A stretch of DNA of 64,000 bases. Source: JALEFZ01 sp038527485 (GTDB taxonomy: Bacteria; Bacteroidota; Bacteroidia; J057). Both the position numbers and the translations under genes were made by a program. The notes beneath the pieces are model-generated. The model made no database searches, was not told the DNA's origin, and saw only the letters and a program-made list of their open reading frames with translations. Numbering within the stretch: position 1 is the stretch's first letter; every line of letters begins with the position of its first letter. Of this stretch, positions 33,719 to 42,905 are shown one piece after another. The stretch is from positions 13,303 to 77,302 of the forward strand of contig JBCBFT010000022.1 in NCBI GenBank assembly GCA_038527485.1. Direction: 5' to 3'.

Positions 33719-34882
33719 CTACTCCACTTGGTTTTGTAGCTCTGCCGCAATTACTCGTACGCGATCCAGAACTTGCTGCGCTTTGCGTTTAAGGGATTGG
33801 AGGTCTTGATCTAAGACGGTGATATGGCCCATCTTGCGGAAGGGACGTGTATCCATTTTACCGTAGATATGAGGATAGACTCCAGGGATCTTAAGAATAT
33901 CTTCCATGCCGTCATACACAGCGGTTCCACTGTGTCCTGCGGCTCCCAGCATATTGACCATGGCAGCAGGAACCTGCTGATCTGTCGCGCCCAGCGGCAA
34001 ATCCAAAATCGCACGTAAGTGCTGCTCGTATTGTGAGGTAAAGTTCGCTCGGATGGTGTGGTGACCCGAATTGTGTGGGCGGGGAGCCAGTTCGTTGATG
34101 AGAATCTCTCCCTTTCGGGTCAGGAACAACTCGATTGCCATCAAGCCTACATAAGAAAGCTTCTCCACGACGGTACGTCCGAGGGCTTGCGCCTCCAAGG
34201 AAACAGAAATCGGGATATCCGCAGGCGCATAGAGGTATTCTACTAGATTCTGCTCTGGATGAAAAACCATCTCCACTACAGGGTACACCACTGTATCTCC
34301 TTGGGGATTGCGTGCTACGATCACAGCCAATTCCTTTTCAAAGTCGATCAAAGATTCCATGATACCTGGCGCATCAAATGCCTCTTCGAGATCTTCTTCT
34401 GATTGGATGATTTGTACGCCTCGACCATCATAGCCTGCACGTCCCAGTTTATTAACCGCAGGCAGAAAATCCACCAGTTCTTTCGCCTCATTTTTATCAT
34501 CCACCAGTTTGAAAGGAGCCGTCGGGAGGCCCATTTCTTCGAAAAATTGTTTCTGTTCTCGCTTATCTTGAATCAGCTTGATGATTGCGGGCTCGGGATA
34601 CACGGTTTTGCCCTCCTGTTGGAGTTTGGCCAGCGCATCTGCATTTACATTTTCAATTTCGATCGTGAGTACGTCCAGATCTTTTCCAAATGCATATACA
34701 GTATCAAAATCTGTTAGGCTTCCCTGCGTAAAATGATGTGCGTAAGGCTTGGCGGGTGCCTGATCTGAAGGGTCTAATACACTGATTTCCAAATTTAAAT
34801 CTATGGCGCCTTGAATCAGCATACGCCCCAATTGTCCGCCTCCTACGATCCCCAAACGAAGGCCTTGATGAAATGCTCTCAT
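33719..34882 (-). CDS. purK: N5-carboxyaminoimidazole ribonucleotide synthase (PurK)
   Basis: 388 residues from the ATG at 34882 (MRAFHQGLRLGIVGGGQLG); a TTG four codons upstream is less likely. This is an ATP-grasp enzyme that makes N5-CAIR from AIR, ATP and bicarbonate. The N-terminal GIVGGGQLGRML nucleotide-binding loop is followed by ISVLDPSDQAPAK and LTIEIENVNADAL. The ATP-grasp core shows LPAVNKLGRAGYDGRGVQII, FEKELAVIVARNPQG and LINELAPRPHNSGHHTI. A candidate promoter lies just upstream. purE follows. Confidence 0.96.
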   Translation of the reverse strand: MRAFHQGLRLGIVGGGQLGRMLIQGAIDLNLEISVLDPSDQAPAKPYAHHFTQGSLTDFDTVYAFGKDLDVLTIEIENVNADALAKLQQEGKTVYPEPAIIKLIQDKREQKQFFEEMGLPTAPFKLVDDKNEAKELVDFLPAVNKLGRAGYDGRGVQIIQSEEDLEEAFDAPGIMESLIDFEKELAVIVARNPQGDTVVYPVVEMVFHPEQNLVEYLYAPADIPISVSLEAQALGRTVVEKLSYVGLMAIELFLTRKGEILINELAPRPHNSGHHTIRANFTSQYEQHLRAILDLPLGATDQQVPAAMVNMLGAAGHSGTAVYDGMEDILKIPGVYPHIYGKMDTRPFRKMGHITVLDQDLQSLKRKAQQVLDRVRVIAAELQNQVE

Positions 34883-34905
34883 AACTACCTGCAATTATTG
34901 CCCCT

Positions 34906-34913
34906 CAAAGGTA
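34906..34913 (-). promoter_or_regulatory. Candidate -7 box of the purK-purE operon
   Basis: TACCTTTG on the - strand fits TAnnTTTG. At the 19-nt spacing the -33 position reads TTTC instead of TTTG. The predicted start site would leave a leader of about 20 nt before the purK ATG. Confidence 0.45.
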
Positions 34914-35023
34914 CGGTATTGCCTTGAGAGGAGAAAAACGAATAAAGGTAACCTTTAAATTCATGAAGAGTTTGTTTATTAGAGATATATTGGACAAGGC
35001 TTTTCATCTACACATCATCAGCT

Positions 35024-36184
35024 ATGCGCATCATCTTATTTACAGGTAAAGGAGGAGTAGGCAAAACTACCACAGCAGCAGCGACCGCCTACCAATCCGC
35101 TAAAATGGGCTACAAAACCCTCGTGATCTCTACAGATCCTGCCCATAGCTTATCCGATGCACTCGATGTAGAACTCAAGCCAGAACCGACTTTCATCCGA
35201 GAGAATCTGTGGGGGCAAGAATTTGATGTGTATTACTCCATGAAGAAGTATTGGGGTAACATGCGCCAACTTATGCGCACCATTTTCAAGTGGCAGGGTA
35301 TGGACAACATCGTCGCAGAGGAATTGTCCGTACTCCCTGGCATGGAAGAAGCTTCTGCCTTCCTGTGGATTGAGAAGTACTATGCAGAAAAGGCTTACGA
35401 TGTCCTGATCATCGACAGTGCGCCTACAGGAGAGACGTTGACCTTACTTAGCCTTCCTCAAGTGACGCAGTCTTGGTTGACCAAAGCCTTTCCAGGGCAA
35501 AAGTTTGCCGTCAAGACCATCGGTGGCTTCTTTCGAGCAACGATGGACATCCCGATCGATAAGGGGTACGAGGAGTTGGAAGCCCTCTTTGGGAAATTGG
35601 AAAAAGTCCAGCAAGTGATGATCGATCCAGATGTGACCTCTATTCGGCTGGTCGCGAATCCCGAACGGATGGTCATACAGGAAGCAAAGCGTGCCTACAC
35701 CTATCTCCAGCTTTATGGCTACAATGTGGACGGAGTCATCGTCAATCGCGTTCTACCTGAGGGGAGCGGAGGGGAGCTATTCGCCAATTATCTCAAGTCG
35801 CAAAAACACCATTTGGTAGATATAGAGGAGAGTTTTGATCCTTTGCCCATCTTTCAAGTACCGCATCAAGGGCAGGAGGTATTTGGGTTAGAATTGCTAG
35901 AACACATTGGGGAAACGATCTATAAAACGCTGGACCCCACCTTGGTATTCCACAATCAAAATCCTTTTGAAGTCAAAGAATTTGACAGTTACTACGAGAT
36001 CCATCTAAAGGTTCCCTTTATTCAGGAAGAAGATTTCGAGCTGCAGAAGTTTGGGGACGAACTCGTCATCGATATTGGCAATAGGCGAAAGAATATTTTT
36101 CTTCCTCGTTTTGCGAACTTCTTACAATTAGAAAGCTACCATTTATCACAACCCTGGCTTATTGTAAAGTTAAGTAAAAATTAA
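35024..36184 (+). CDS. ArsA/Get3-family ATPase with C-terminal HSP20-like domain
   Basis: 386 residues. A deviant Walker A (P-loop) lies at the N-terminus, FTGKGGVGKTTTAAATA, followed by switch I VISTDPAHSLSDALDV and VLIIDSAPTGETLTLLSLP, the family's A and B boxes. The C-terminal ~75 residues (FEVKEFDSYYEIHLKVPF through a short basic turn to the end) form an ArsA-HSP20-like beta-sandwich, typical of bacterial single-domain homologues. No arsenic-resistance gene and no tail-anchor receptor are nearby, so a substrate cannot be proposed. Confidence 0.88.
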   Translation: MRIILFTGKGGVGKTTTAAATAYQSAKMGYKTLVISTDPAHSLSDALDVELKPEPTFIRENLWGQEFDVYYSMKKYWGNMRQLMRTIFKWQGMDNIVAEELSVLPGMEEASAFLWIEKYYAEKAYDVLIIDSAPTGETLTLLSLPQVTQSWLTKAFPGQKFAVKTIGGFFRATMDIPIDKGYEELEALFGKLEKVQQVMIDPDVTSIRLVANPERMVIQEAKRAYTYLQLYGYNVDGVIVNRVLPEGSGGELFANYLKSQKHHLVDIEESFDPLPIFQVPHQGQEVFGLELLEHIGETIYKTLDPTLVFHNQNPFEVKEFDSYYEIHLKVPFIQEEDFELQKFGDELVIDIGNRRKNIFLPRFANFLQLESYHLSQPWLIVKLSKN

Positions 36185-36627
36185 TCCTCCCTGTCAATCG
36201 GTTCTATTTGAATAGACTTTTTCTTATCAAAAAAGAAAGCAGCAACTTTATAGCACATAAATTATTCCAACAAACTAAAAAGATATATCAGAGTATATTA
36301 TACGTTTTTGATTTTTTATATAGATGGAAGTAAGGAAACATTAGGATAGGTAAACGTCTGTGTAAGGCCCTTACGGTTTCTTATTTTTTTCGCCCCCTAG
36401 CAGGTTTCAGAAACCATTTTTAGCGCATTTTACCATTCCCGTACTTCGTTTTTTTAGCGCTTCCCTACTTTTCCACATGTCAAACCGTTGATGAGGTTGC
36501 TTAGGTCATTTGCGAGAAAAGGGATACCATTGGACCGAGATACATGATAGTACATCTACATAATCCGTAAGTTAGATACTGTAGATTATTCCTTTTCCAA
36601 TTCGTTATTTCTAATCTGGGTTACAGC
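36185..36627. other. 443-bp gap upstream of the lytic transglycosylase gene
   Basis: AT-rich. A small palindrome GGTTTCAGAAACC at 36403-36415 followed by ATTTTTAG could be a weak terminator for the ArsA-like gene, though its loop is minimal. No promoter consensus and no coding frame were recognised. Confidence 0.35.
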
Positions 36628-37794
36628 GTGAAGCGTAAGATACTTCCATTTCTCCTCTCTGGCTTCTTACTGGCTGCTGCTGTGCCATTATGGCAAATGT
36701 ATGCGGATGGATTACCCCTTTCCTTTCGTCCCAAAATAGCTGCTGCAGCAGCGGCTGATGAACAAGTAGTTGCTACGATGTCTATGACGATTTTTCCCAA
36801 CGACAGCGTAGCCGACATGAGTTATTGCGGTGATACCGCTACGGTCGACATACTGGATACGCTACTCGAAGCACAATTTGTCTTCGACGTACGCGCCATT
36901 GACTTTTCCTGTATAAAAGTGATATGGGACGAATCGCTCTACACCGAGCGCTGGGATACATTGGCACAGACCCAATTTTGGCGTCGCATCATGAATCTGC
37001 CTAAGGATTCTTGCATCGTCAATATTGCCTCGACACGAGAGATCGTCGAAACACTCCACATCTATGATTGGGAAGGCAGGACCGACTCTGTCAAAGAAAC
37101 TTATAAAGACAGCCTTCGATTGGCTTTAGAACTACAGCCAGAAGCCGCTATTTATGTCACCTCAGGAAAGTCGCATTACTATCACTTTGATCGGATGCTG
37201 CATCACATCGGCGAAGCAGTCGATATCTTCTATGATCGGGGTGTTGATCCTTGGTATGCACAGGCGATTCTTCTCATTGAAAGTCCTGGTCAACTTCAAT
37301 ACTCCCCTGTGGGGGCGTATGGTTCTTTTCAGCTCATGAAAACCGTAGCCATCGAGCAGGGGCTGGTCGTCAATGATACCGTCGATGAGCGTGAAATATT
37401 TGACCGTGCAGCCTGGGCCGCAGCAGGTCTGATCCAAAAACGATGTGTGCCTCATACCCGACGTATGCTCCGCAAAAGAAACATCGCCTTTCAAGAAGAT
37501 GATCTCTTCTTCCGGCTGATGGTGCTACACGCCTATCACGCAGGGGCGGGCAATGTAGAAGGAGCCTTGACGCAATTTGAACCAACCGTAGGGGGACCTG
37601 AGATCATCCATCAACTCTGGCATACTGAGTATGGCGGCTTCAAAAATGCTTCGCAAAACTATTCTCAGATTGCTCTGGCATCTTTGATGGAACTAGACAA
37701 GATCATGACACACTTACCAGATACTATTTGTCAGACCCAAGAGGTGATCGCCTTTAACGATGGCGAGATGACGATTGGACCTACAGCACCCTAA
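36628..37794 (+). CDS. Lytic murein transglycosylase (SLT/MltD-like)
   Basis: 388 residues with a GTG start (36628), chosen because it begins the signal/membrane segment KILPFLLSGFLLAAAVPLW. The catalytic SLT domain occupies about residues 205-345: DPWYAQAILLIESPGQLQ with the catalytic Glu at about 218, YSPVGAYGSFQLMKTVA, then VLHAYHAGAGNVEGAL near the end. It cleaves the MurNAc-GlcNAc bond, forming 1,6-anhydro ends. There is no LysM domain. The N-terminal ~190 residues are unassigned. A terminator follows. Confidence 0.85.
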   Translation: MKRKILPFLLSGFLLAAAVPLWQMYADGLPLSFRPKIAAAAAADEQVVATMSMTIFPNDSVADMSYCGDTATVDILDTLLEAQFVFDVRAIDFSCIKVIWDESLYTERWDTLAQTQFWRRIMNLPKDSCIVNIASTREIVETLHIYDWEGRTDSVKETYKDSLRLALELQPEAAIYVTSGKSHYYHFDRMLHHIGEAVDIFYDRGVDPWYAQAILLIESPGQLQYSPVGAYGSFQLMKTVAIEQGLVVNDTVDEREIFDRAAWAAAGLIQKRCVPHTRRMLRKRNIAFQEDDLFFRLMVLHAYHAGAGNVEGALTQFEPTVGGPEIIHQLWHTEYGGFKNASQNYSQIALASLMELDKIMTHLPDTICQTQEVIAFNDGEMTIGPTAP

Positions 37795-37822
37795 AGAGAA
37801 TCATTGATTTCTGAATAAGGAG

Positions 37823-37853
37823 ACAGCCTTCCCTCAGCATGAGAGAAGGCTGT
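37823..37853 (+). terminator. Intrinsic terminator of the lytic transglycosylase gene
   Basis: ACAGCCTTC (37823-37831) and GAAGGCTGT (37845-37853) pair perfectly, with an inner CTCA/TGAG pairing, and are followed by TTCTTTAT. It lies about 30 bp past the stop codon. Confidence 0.85.
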
Positions 37854-37961
37854 TTCTTTATCGATATACCTAAGTTTGTGTGTTTGAGCTGTACATACCC
37901 ATGTGCATGTACAATCAAGCTTGATTCTTGAGCAAAGCGAAATCCTCTGTGGAATCCCTTA

Positions 37962-39287
37962 TTAATTCTCTCTATTCACAGGGATGCTGCTCACGAGGGT
38001 AATGTTATTGGGATCTTCGATGTCATACTGGAAGAAACCGTCTTTGCCGATCATGAGGGCATATTTTCCAAGTGGGATGACATCGTATGCATCAATATTC
38101 TTGAAACGTGCCATGCGGTTGTCATCGATTTTATTGACATCCGAAACATCAAATACTTTCAAGCCTGCATCACCATCGCATAGATAGAGTACTTCCTCTT
38201 GTACACCCAGCCCTTGAGGGTTGTTCATGTCATAGGAAGCTACCAAAACAGGATTGGTCAGGTTTTGGACGTTGACTACATGCAGTTGGTTAGGCGCACC
38301 TCCACATCTTGTTCCTTCTCTCAGTGTCACAAATGCATAGGTAATACCTTGTACATCAGCTACTACGACAGGATCGCAGGCACGTGCATGGGTAAATTGG
38401 CTTGTGTAGGTAGGTGTTGCGGGATTGTCGAGGCTATAGATAAACATTCCTGTCATCGTACCGATGAATAGACTCCCACGGAAAGGATAAATCGTTTCTA
38501 CTCCTCCCCAGGAAATACGCTCATCTGATACTTTCATCGGATCAGCCGTATTGCTCACGTCAAAAGATAGGAGATCGGTCTCTGTCACTACGTACATGTA
38601 GTTGTTTACGAGCGTAAATCTCGCCATAGACCCACCGATACCTGTAGGAACTTCTCCTCCCCCGCTTTCCAGCGCAGGCTCCGCAGAATTATCTAGAGTG
38701 GCAGCGGTAAAGTCAATGAATACATTGCGACGCATCCAGCCACCTTGGCCACCATTATTGGCACAATCTACTTCTTGCTCGATTTCTCTGCGATCAAAAC
38801 GAACGGCAACACCTTGCGCCTCATCTGCCCATAAAGAGGGATGCCATGATCCATACTCAAATACGTCCTCGTCACGACTCAACTCTACAGGATTGTTCGG
38901 ATCGATGATGCTGATAGCCACCAAATCCATGTAGCTATCCGCATATAATACATCTCCTTTCACCGCCATGTCGTGGCTACCAGGAACTTTGATGAAGGAA
39001 AGATTGACTGGATTTTCGGGGTTGGAGTTATCGATGACGTGGAAGCCTTCGTTGATCTCGTTGATGAGCAGGAAGTTGTAATAGTAGTAAAGCTTACCAG
39101 GGTTGACAAGCTCTCTTGCTGCCTCCACGCCTACACTTGCACGTACTTCTGCCTTGCTCATGTAGACAGGCGAAAATTCATACACGATTCCTTTTGTCAC
39201 GCAAGTATCTTGCAGACAGCCTGTAAAGCTCAGGGAGATGGCCAATACAGGGAGGAAATAAAGCCATATTTTTTTCATAATTGCCAT
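37962..39287 (-). CDS. LVIVD-repeat beta-propeller lipoprotein
   Basis: 441 residues from the ATG at 39287 (MAIMKKIWLYFLPVLAISL). The lipobox is LSFTGC, with Cys near residue 23. The mature protein is a string of LVIVD-type repeats, each with a V.D.SNP.NPV pattern: FHVIDNSNPENPVNLSFIK, LVAISIIDPNNPVELSRD, LLSFDVSNTADPMKVSDE, LHVVNVQNLTNPVLVASYD and LKVFDVSDVNKIDDNRM. These form a surface-exposed propeller of unknown ligand. It is divergently placed from the YggS-type gene. Confidence 0.82.
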   Translation of the reverse strand: MAIMKKIWLYFLPVLAISLSFTGCLQDTCVTKGIVYEFSPVYMSKAEVRASVGVEAARELVNPGKLYYYYNFLLINEINEGFHVIDNSNPENPVNLSFIKVPGSHDMAVKGDVLYADSYMDLVAISIIDPNNPVELSRDEDVFEYGSWHPSLWADEAQGVAVRFDRREIEQEVDCANNGGQGGWMRRNVFIDFTAATLDNSAEPALESGGGEVPTGIGGSMARFTLVNNYMYVVTETDLLSFDVSNTADPMKVSDERISWGGVETIYPFRGSLFIGTMTGMFIYSLDNPATPTYTSQFTHARACDPVVVADVQGITYAFVTLREGTRCGGAPNQLHVVNVQNLTNPVLVASYDMNNPQGLGVQEEVLYLCDGDAGLKVFDVSDVNKIDDNRMARFKNIDAYDVIPLGKYALMIGKDGFFQYDIEDPNNITLVSSIPVNREN

Positions 39288-39403
39288 GATTAGTGGTCGT
39301 TCTTTGTAAGTCAGACGCAAGAAGTAAAGAGAGTGCTGGAAAAGTTTCAAACTTTTATTTCTTTACAGTCGTTGTTGTCTGTCCAGAAAGAGAGGCAAAT
39401 TCG

Positions 39404-39411
39404 TATTTTTG
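39404..39411 (+). promoter_or_regulatory. Possible -7 box of the YggS-type gene
   Basis: TATTTTTG matches TAnnTTTG and would give a leader of about 55 nt before the ATG at 39470. The -33 element is not evident at the 19-nt spacing, so the call is weak. Confidence 0.3.
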
Positions 39412-39469
39412 TCCTTCTTTCGCAGGAAAGATCTTCACGTGCTCACTCGTCCATTTTGTACTCGTACAT

Positions 39470-40159
39470 ATGAATATTGCTGAAAATATCGCTTCTATCC
39501 AGAAAAAGATTCAAGCTGCTGCCCAACAAGCAGGCAGAAATCCAGAAGAAATCACCCTCATTGCCGTTTCCAAAACCAAGCCTATGGAATTGATCCAGGA
39601 TGCATTTGCAGCGGGACAGGTAGATTTTGGAGAAAATAAGGTACAAGAAGCCCGCGAAAAACAGCCTGTATTGCCTGACGCACAATGGCACATCATCGGC
39701 ACCCTTCAGCGAAACAAAGTCAAATACATCGCCGAGTGGGTCCATCTGATTCACTCTGTGGATAGCGAAAAACTCCTCAAAGAGGTAAGCAAGCAAGCGG
39801 TCAAAGCAGAGCGTGAAATCTCTTGTCTGCTCCAACTCAATATCTCCGAGGAAGATGCCAAACACGGACTGAACGAGGAGAGGACAGCTGACATCTTACG
39901 TCGCATGGATGAGTTTCCCAATATCAAAATCAAGGGTTTGATGGGAATGGCGGCTTTCAGCGATGATGAAGCGTTGGTACGCGGGCAGTTTAGGCGGCTC
40001 GCCAAAGCCAAGGAAATGCTGGCAGCTATCGAACATCCGCAGATCGATATGAAGGAGCTTTCGATGGGCATGTCGGGAGACTTCGAATGGGCCATCCAAG
40101 AGGGTTCTACCATGATCCGTGTGGGTTCAGCCATCTTTGGATCGAGAAATTATGTCTAG
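39470..40159 (+). CDS. YggS-family pyridoxal-phosphate homeostasis protein
   Basis: 229 residues from the ATG at 39470 (MNIAENIASIQKKIQAAAQQ); the frame is open from 39293, but the added residues have no family character. This is a PLP-binding TIM-barrel without the second domain of alanine racemase. The Schiff-base Lys is in TLIAVSKTKP near residue 35. DFGENKVQEAREKQ and WHIIGTLQRNKVKYI follow, with the phosphate-binding SMGMSGDFEWAIQEGSTMIRVGSAIFG at the end. It is believed to buffer free PLP in the cell. It is a single gene. Confidence 0.93.
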   Translation: MNIAENIASIQKKIQAAAQQAGRNPEEITLIAVSKTKPMELIQDAFAAGQVDFGENKVQEAREKQPVLPDAQWHIIGTLQRNKVKYIAEWVHLIHSVDSEKLLKEVSKQAVKAEREISCLLQLNISEEDAKHGLNEERTADILRRMDEFPNIKIKGLMGMAAFSDDEALVRGQFRRLAKAKEMLAAIEHPQIDMKELSMGMSGDFEWAIQEGSTMIRVGSAIFGSRNYV

Positions 40160-40374
40160 AGGCAATGCGCGAATTTTTGGGATTTTTGAATGGTTGAATA
40201 AGCAGATAGGAATTTTTCACAAAACAGAATACCCTATCTATCAAATACTTAAACAGTCGATTAGAAAAGAAAGATAAAAAAACCTCTATGTCTCATTAAA
40301 CTTTTGAAAGGTCGCTCCATCCAAGTTGTGTATTTCGAAAAAACGCACAAAAGAACTTTCAATATTTAGAGACA

Positions 40375-41241
40375 ATGATTCAGTCAAGCTTTTTCACACA
40401 AAAAATCACACAGATTCTCCTCATTACAGGTGTTGCTTTTTCGCTTTTCTTCACCGCTTGTGAGCAAGAAAATGTAACAGAAGTCGCCCAGGAAGACATC
40501 GACGTAGTAGAGATGGATGCAGCGCTAGAGGCAGACTTTGAAGCGGTAGATGACCTGAGCTTCGAAGCCTTGGAAATCACAGATGCTTCTCGCTTCGCCC
40601 GCTCGTATAGCGCGAACAATCGCTTGCTCAACTCTCCTTGTGTCACGATCAGCAACGACTCCGTCAACAAGGTCCTGACCATTGACTTCGGCACAGGATG
40701 TACGGGGCCCGATGGCAAGACACGCAGTGGACAGATCGTCATCGACTACACGCGTCGCCTTTACTGGCCAGGTGCTACGCTCTCCATCGACCTTGTCAAC
40801 TATGCCGTGGACAGCGTACAGATCGACGGAACTAAGACCTTCACCAACTTAGCCCAAAACTTCCAGGATACGATCATGATGAATGTGACCTTGACGGGAG
40901 GTTCGATCACCATGCCCAATGGCGCAACGGCCACCCGCGACTACACACGTACACGTACATGGCTGAGAGCCTTGAATCCCATCAACGACCAGTTCCTTGT
41001 AGATGGCTCCGTCTCAGGGACGCGCTTCAATGGCAATACCTTCAGCATCGACATCACAGAGACGTTGGTGTTCAGACGTGCGTGTCGCCTGCAAGGGATC
41101 TACGTACCTGTAGAGGGGGAGAAATTTATCCAGCGTTCGGGCCGACCCGATGTGACGGTGGACTACGGTGATGGCACGTGTGATTCGATGGCGGACATCA
41201 GCGCAAATGGGAATACGATTACGGTGGATTTGCAGAATTAA
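40375..41241 (+). CDS. Lipoprotein of unknown function
   Basis: 288 residues. The lipoprotein signal ILLITGVAFSLFFTAC ends in the Cys near residue 29. An acidic stretch follows (AQEDIDVVEMDAALEADFEAVDD), then a beta-rich region with GTGCTGPDGKTRSGQIVIDY. The C-terminal half again shows antiparallel-strand periodicity (TRTRTWLRALNPINDQFLVD, ERP-like IDITETLVFRRACRLQG). The GxxGCxGPDGxxRSGxI segment recurs in Bacteroidota lipoproteins that I cannot name. The function is unknown. Confidence 0.7.
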   Translation: MIQSSFFTQKITQILLITGVAFSLFFTACEQENVTEVAQEDIDVVEMDAALEADFEAVDDLSFEALEITDASRFARSYSANNRLLNSPCVTISNDSVNKVLTIDFGTGCTGPDGKTRSGQIVIDYTRRLYWPGATLSIDLVNYAVDSVQIDGTKTFTNLAQNFQDTIMMNVTLTGGSITMPNGATATRDYTRTRTWLRALNPINDQFLVDGSVSGTRFNGNTFSIDITETLVFRRACRLQGIYVPVEGEKFIQRSGRPDVTVDYGDGTCDSMADISANGNTITVDLQN

Positions 41242-41243
41242 TT

Positions 41244-41300
41244 CGAGAATAGAGAACCGAGAGCCGAGACTCAAGAGCCGAGAATAGAGAATCGGGACGA
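41244..41300. repeat. Purine-rich GAGAATAGAGAA/CCGAGA repeat stretch
   Basis: Just after the stop of the lipoprotein gene, variants of GAGAATAGAGAA and GAGAGCCGAGA alternate over about 57 bp, nearly all purines on the + strand. This is simple-sequence-like and non-coding. Confidence 0.6.
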
Positions 41301-41357
41301 TAGAGACACCCTCGTAGATTAGATCTGCGGGGGGGATTGTTTGGTGGGGGGACTCTG

Positions 41358-41466
41358 CCGAAGCAAGCTTCGGTTGCGGAGCACTTGCTGCGGTGAATTA
41401 TGGACAGAGCACTTGCTGCGGCAAGTTATGGACAGGGTACCTGCACTTGCTGCGGCAAGTGGCTAC
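41358..41466 (-). repeat. REP-like array: three CACTTGCnGCGG units plus a CCGAAG hairpin
   Basis: On the + strand, hairpin CCGAAGCAAGCTTCGG (41358-41373) is followed by three units starting CACTTGCTGCGG at 41382, 41410 and 41444. Two have the tail TTATGGACAG; the last is the perfect hairpin CACTTGC-TGCG-GCAAGTG (41444-41461) followed by GCTAC. On the - strand the first unit reads GTAG-C-CACTTGC..GCAAGTG, and the TAG is the stop codon of the LRR lipoprotein gene. The same hairpin pair occurs at 44742-44788. Confidence 0.75.
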
Positions 41467-42785
41467 TTGAATACTTCTAATCCATCGGTTCGATCAAAGA
41501 CTTTGTAAGAGCGCATGGTAAACTTTCTCAAAGCATATTCTTTCTCCTTGAGATAGATAAATTCCTCATCAGGAGATATGCCAAATTCACCAATAGGCAC
41601 CGCATCCTTCGCAGGAATTTTATAATCAAAGAGATAATGATGGGGGATGAATTGATGCTCAGAAAAGTACTCAGCAAGTAGATTTTTGACCTTTACCAAT
41701 TGTTGAAGCTCTACCTGATTGGCCTTTTCTTCCCCAAATACAATCAATTTTCTCGGCTTATCAGATCGGCTCCCATAGATTTCTTTTCCTCCAAAACGTG
41801 TATAAGTATTGCTTATCTCATAAAAAGCCGTGTAGTAAGGAGTCAAAAGCGACACACTGATCCACAAACATTTTTCCTCTGTCCAATGAGGATATTCATT
41901 TCTCTCTAACACGTACCGAACGGTATATTCAGGAACAATTACGAAAGAAAAATCTATCTTATGAATGGGCTCCTCTTTCTCAAATGCTTCCGTAAATTCA
42001 TGCCAATCAGGGATTTTCCCCGTCAATTGGAGGTGATCCCTTTTTCTGTCTACGATTTTCCAATAATCTGCGTACCCATCGAATGATTCAAATGCTGTGG
42101 GATCACCAAAGGGATAATAATTTCGAAGATGGGCGATGATGTCCTTGACAGGTTCAGGTCTGCCATCAGGGACTTCTCCTTCCATTTCCTGGGGGGGATT
42201 TTCCTCCATGAACTGATCATAGGTATATCTTACCTTCAGCCCCAGTTCCCTTTCCAGGCGATCGATGTCCTTTCGGTCAAATGTACATCCGTAGACTTTG
42301 AGGATTCTAAGACTTTTCATCTGAGCAAAGATCTCCCAACTGTCGGGGATGGAAAGGGGGTTAAAGCTGATATCAAGTTCTTCTAGCTTATCTAAAGCTG
42401 CCAGCCCTTCTGGTAATCGCTCCAGCCCAATCGTAGACATCCTCAGTCTGTTCAATTGGGATAGCTTCTGAATATCATTCGATAAATAAGGAATCCGATT
42501 ATCGTCTGGAAAGCTGGGTCGAAGATTGATCTCATCAAAGCCATCTGCATGTCCCCAAATGATCCAGTAAGAATCTTTTTCTGTATGAAGATTAAGCGAT
42601 GTGATGTCTGCGAGAATCGAATCGTGGGTAATGAGCCATTGACTAAAATCTTCTGATTTCTTAACGGGAATGGCATATTCAAACTGAGGTTCTTCCATCA
42701 TGAGTGCTTCTACAGATTTTCTACTACACGAAATAGTTATAAAGCTTAACAAGACGAGTAGGAAAAATGTGAATATTTTTAACAT
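41463..42785 (-). CDS. LRR lipoprotein of unknown function
   Basis: 440 residues from the ATG at 42785 (MLKIFTFFLLVLLSFITIS), which places the lipobox ITISC near residue 20; an upstream start at 42827 would bury it. A short leucine-rich-repeat region lies around residues 95-165 (LSQLNRLRMSTIGLERLPEG, LAALDKLEELDISFNPLSIP, MKSLRILKVYGCTF). The C-terminal ~230 residues are unassigned (GKIPDWHEFTEAFEKEEP, WTEEKCLWISVSLLTPYY). The TAG stop is part of the GTAG leader of a REP-like array. Confidence 0.72.
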   Translation of the reverse strand: MLKIFTFFLLVLLSFITISCSRKSVEALMMEEPQFEYAIPVKKSEDFSQWLITHDSILADITSLNLHTEKDSYWIIWGHADGFDEINLRPSFPDDNRIPYLSNDIQKLSQLNRLRMSTIGLERLPEGLAALDKLEELDISFNPLSIPDSWEIFAQMKSLRILKVYGCTFDRKDIDRLERELGLKVRYTYDQFMEENPPQEMEGEVPDGRPEPVKDIIAHLRNYYPFGDPTAFESFDGYADYWKIVDRKRDHLQLTGKIPDWHEFTEAFEKEEPIHKIDFSFVIVPEYTVRYVLERNEYPHWTEEKCLWISVSLLTPYYTAFYEISNTYTRFGGKEIYGSRSDKPRKLIVFGEEKANQVELQQLVKVKNLLAEYFSEHQFIPHHYLFDYKIPAKDAVPIGEFGISPDEEFIYLKEKEYALRKFTMRSYKVFDRTDGLEVFK

Positions 42786-42905
42786 TCCATTTATAAACAT
42801 TATGCTTCCAAAATAACGATACATCAATCTTACCCACTATCTATTATTTAGAGAGGTTCTATGCTGAAGAAGTATAGAACCTTAATTAATACCTAAATCG
42901 TCTAT

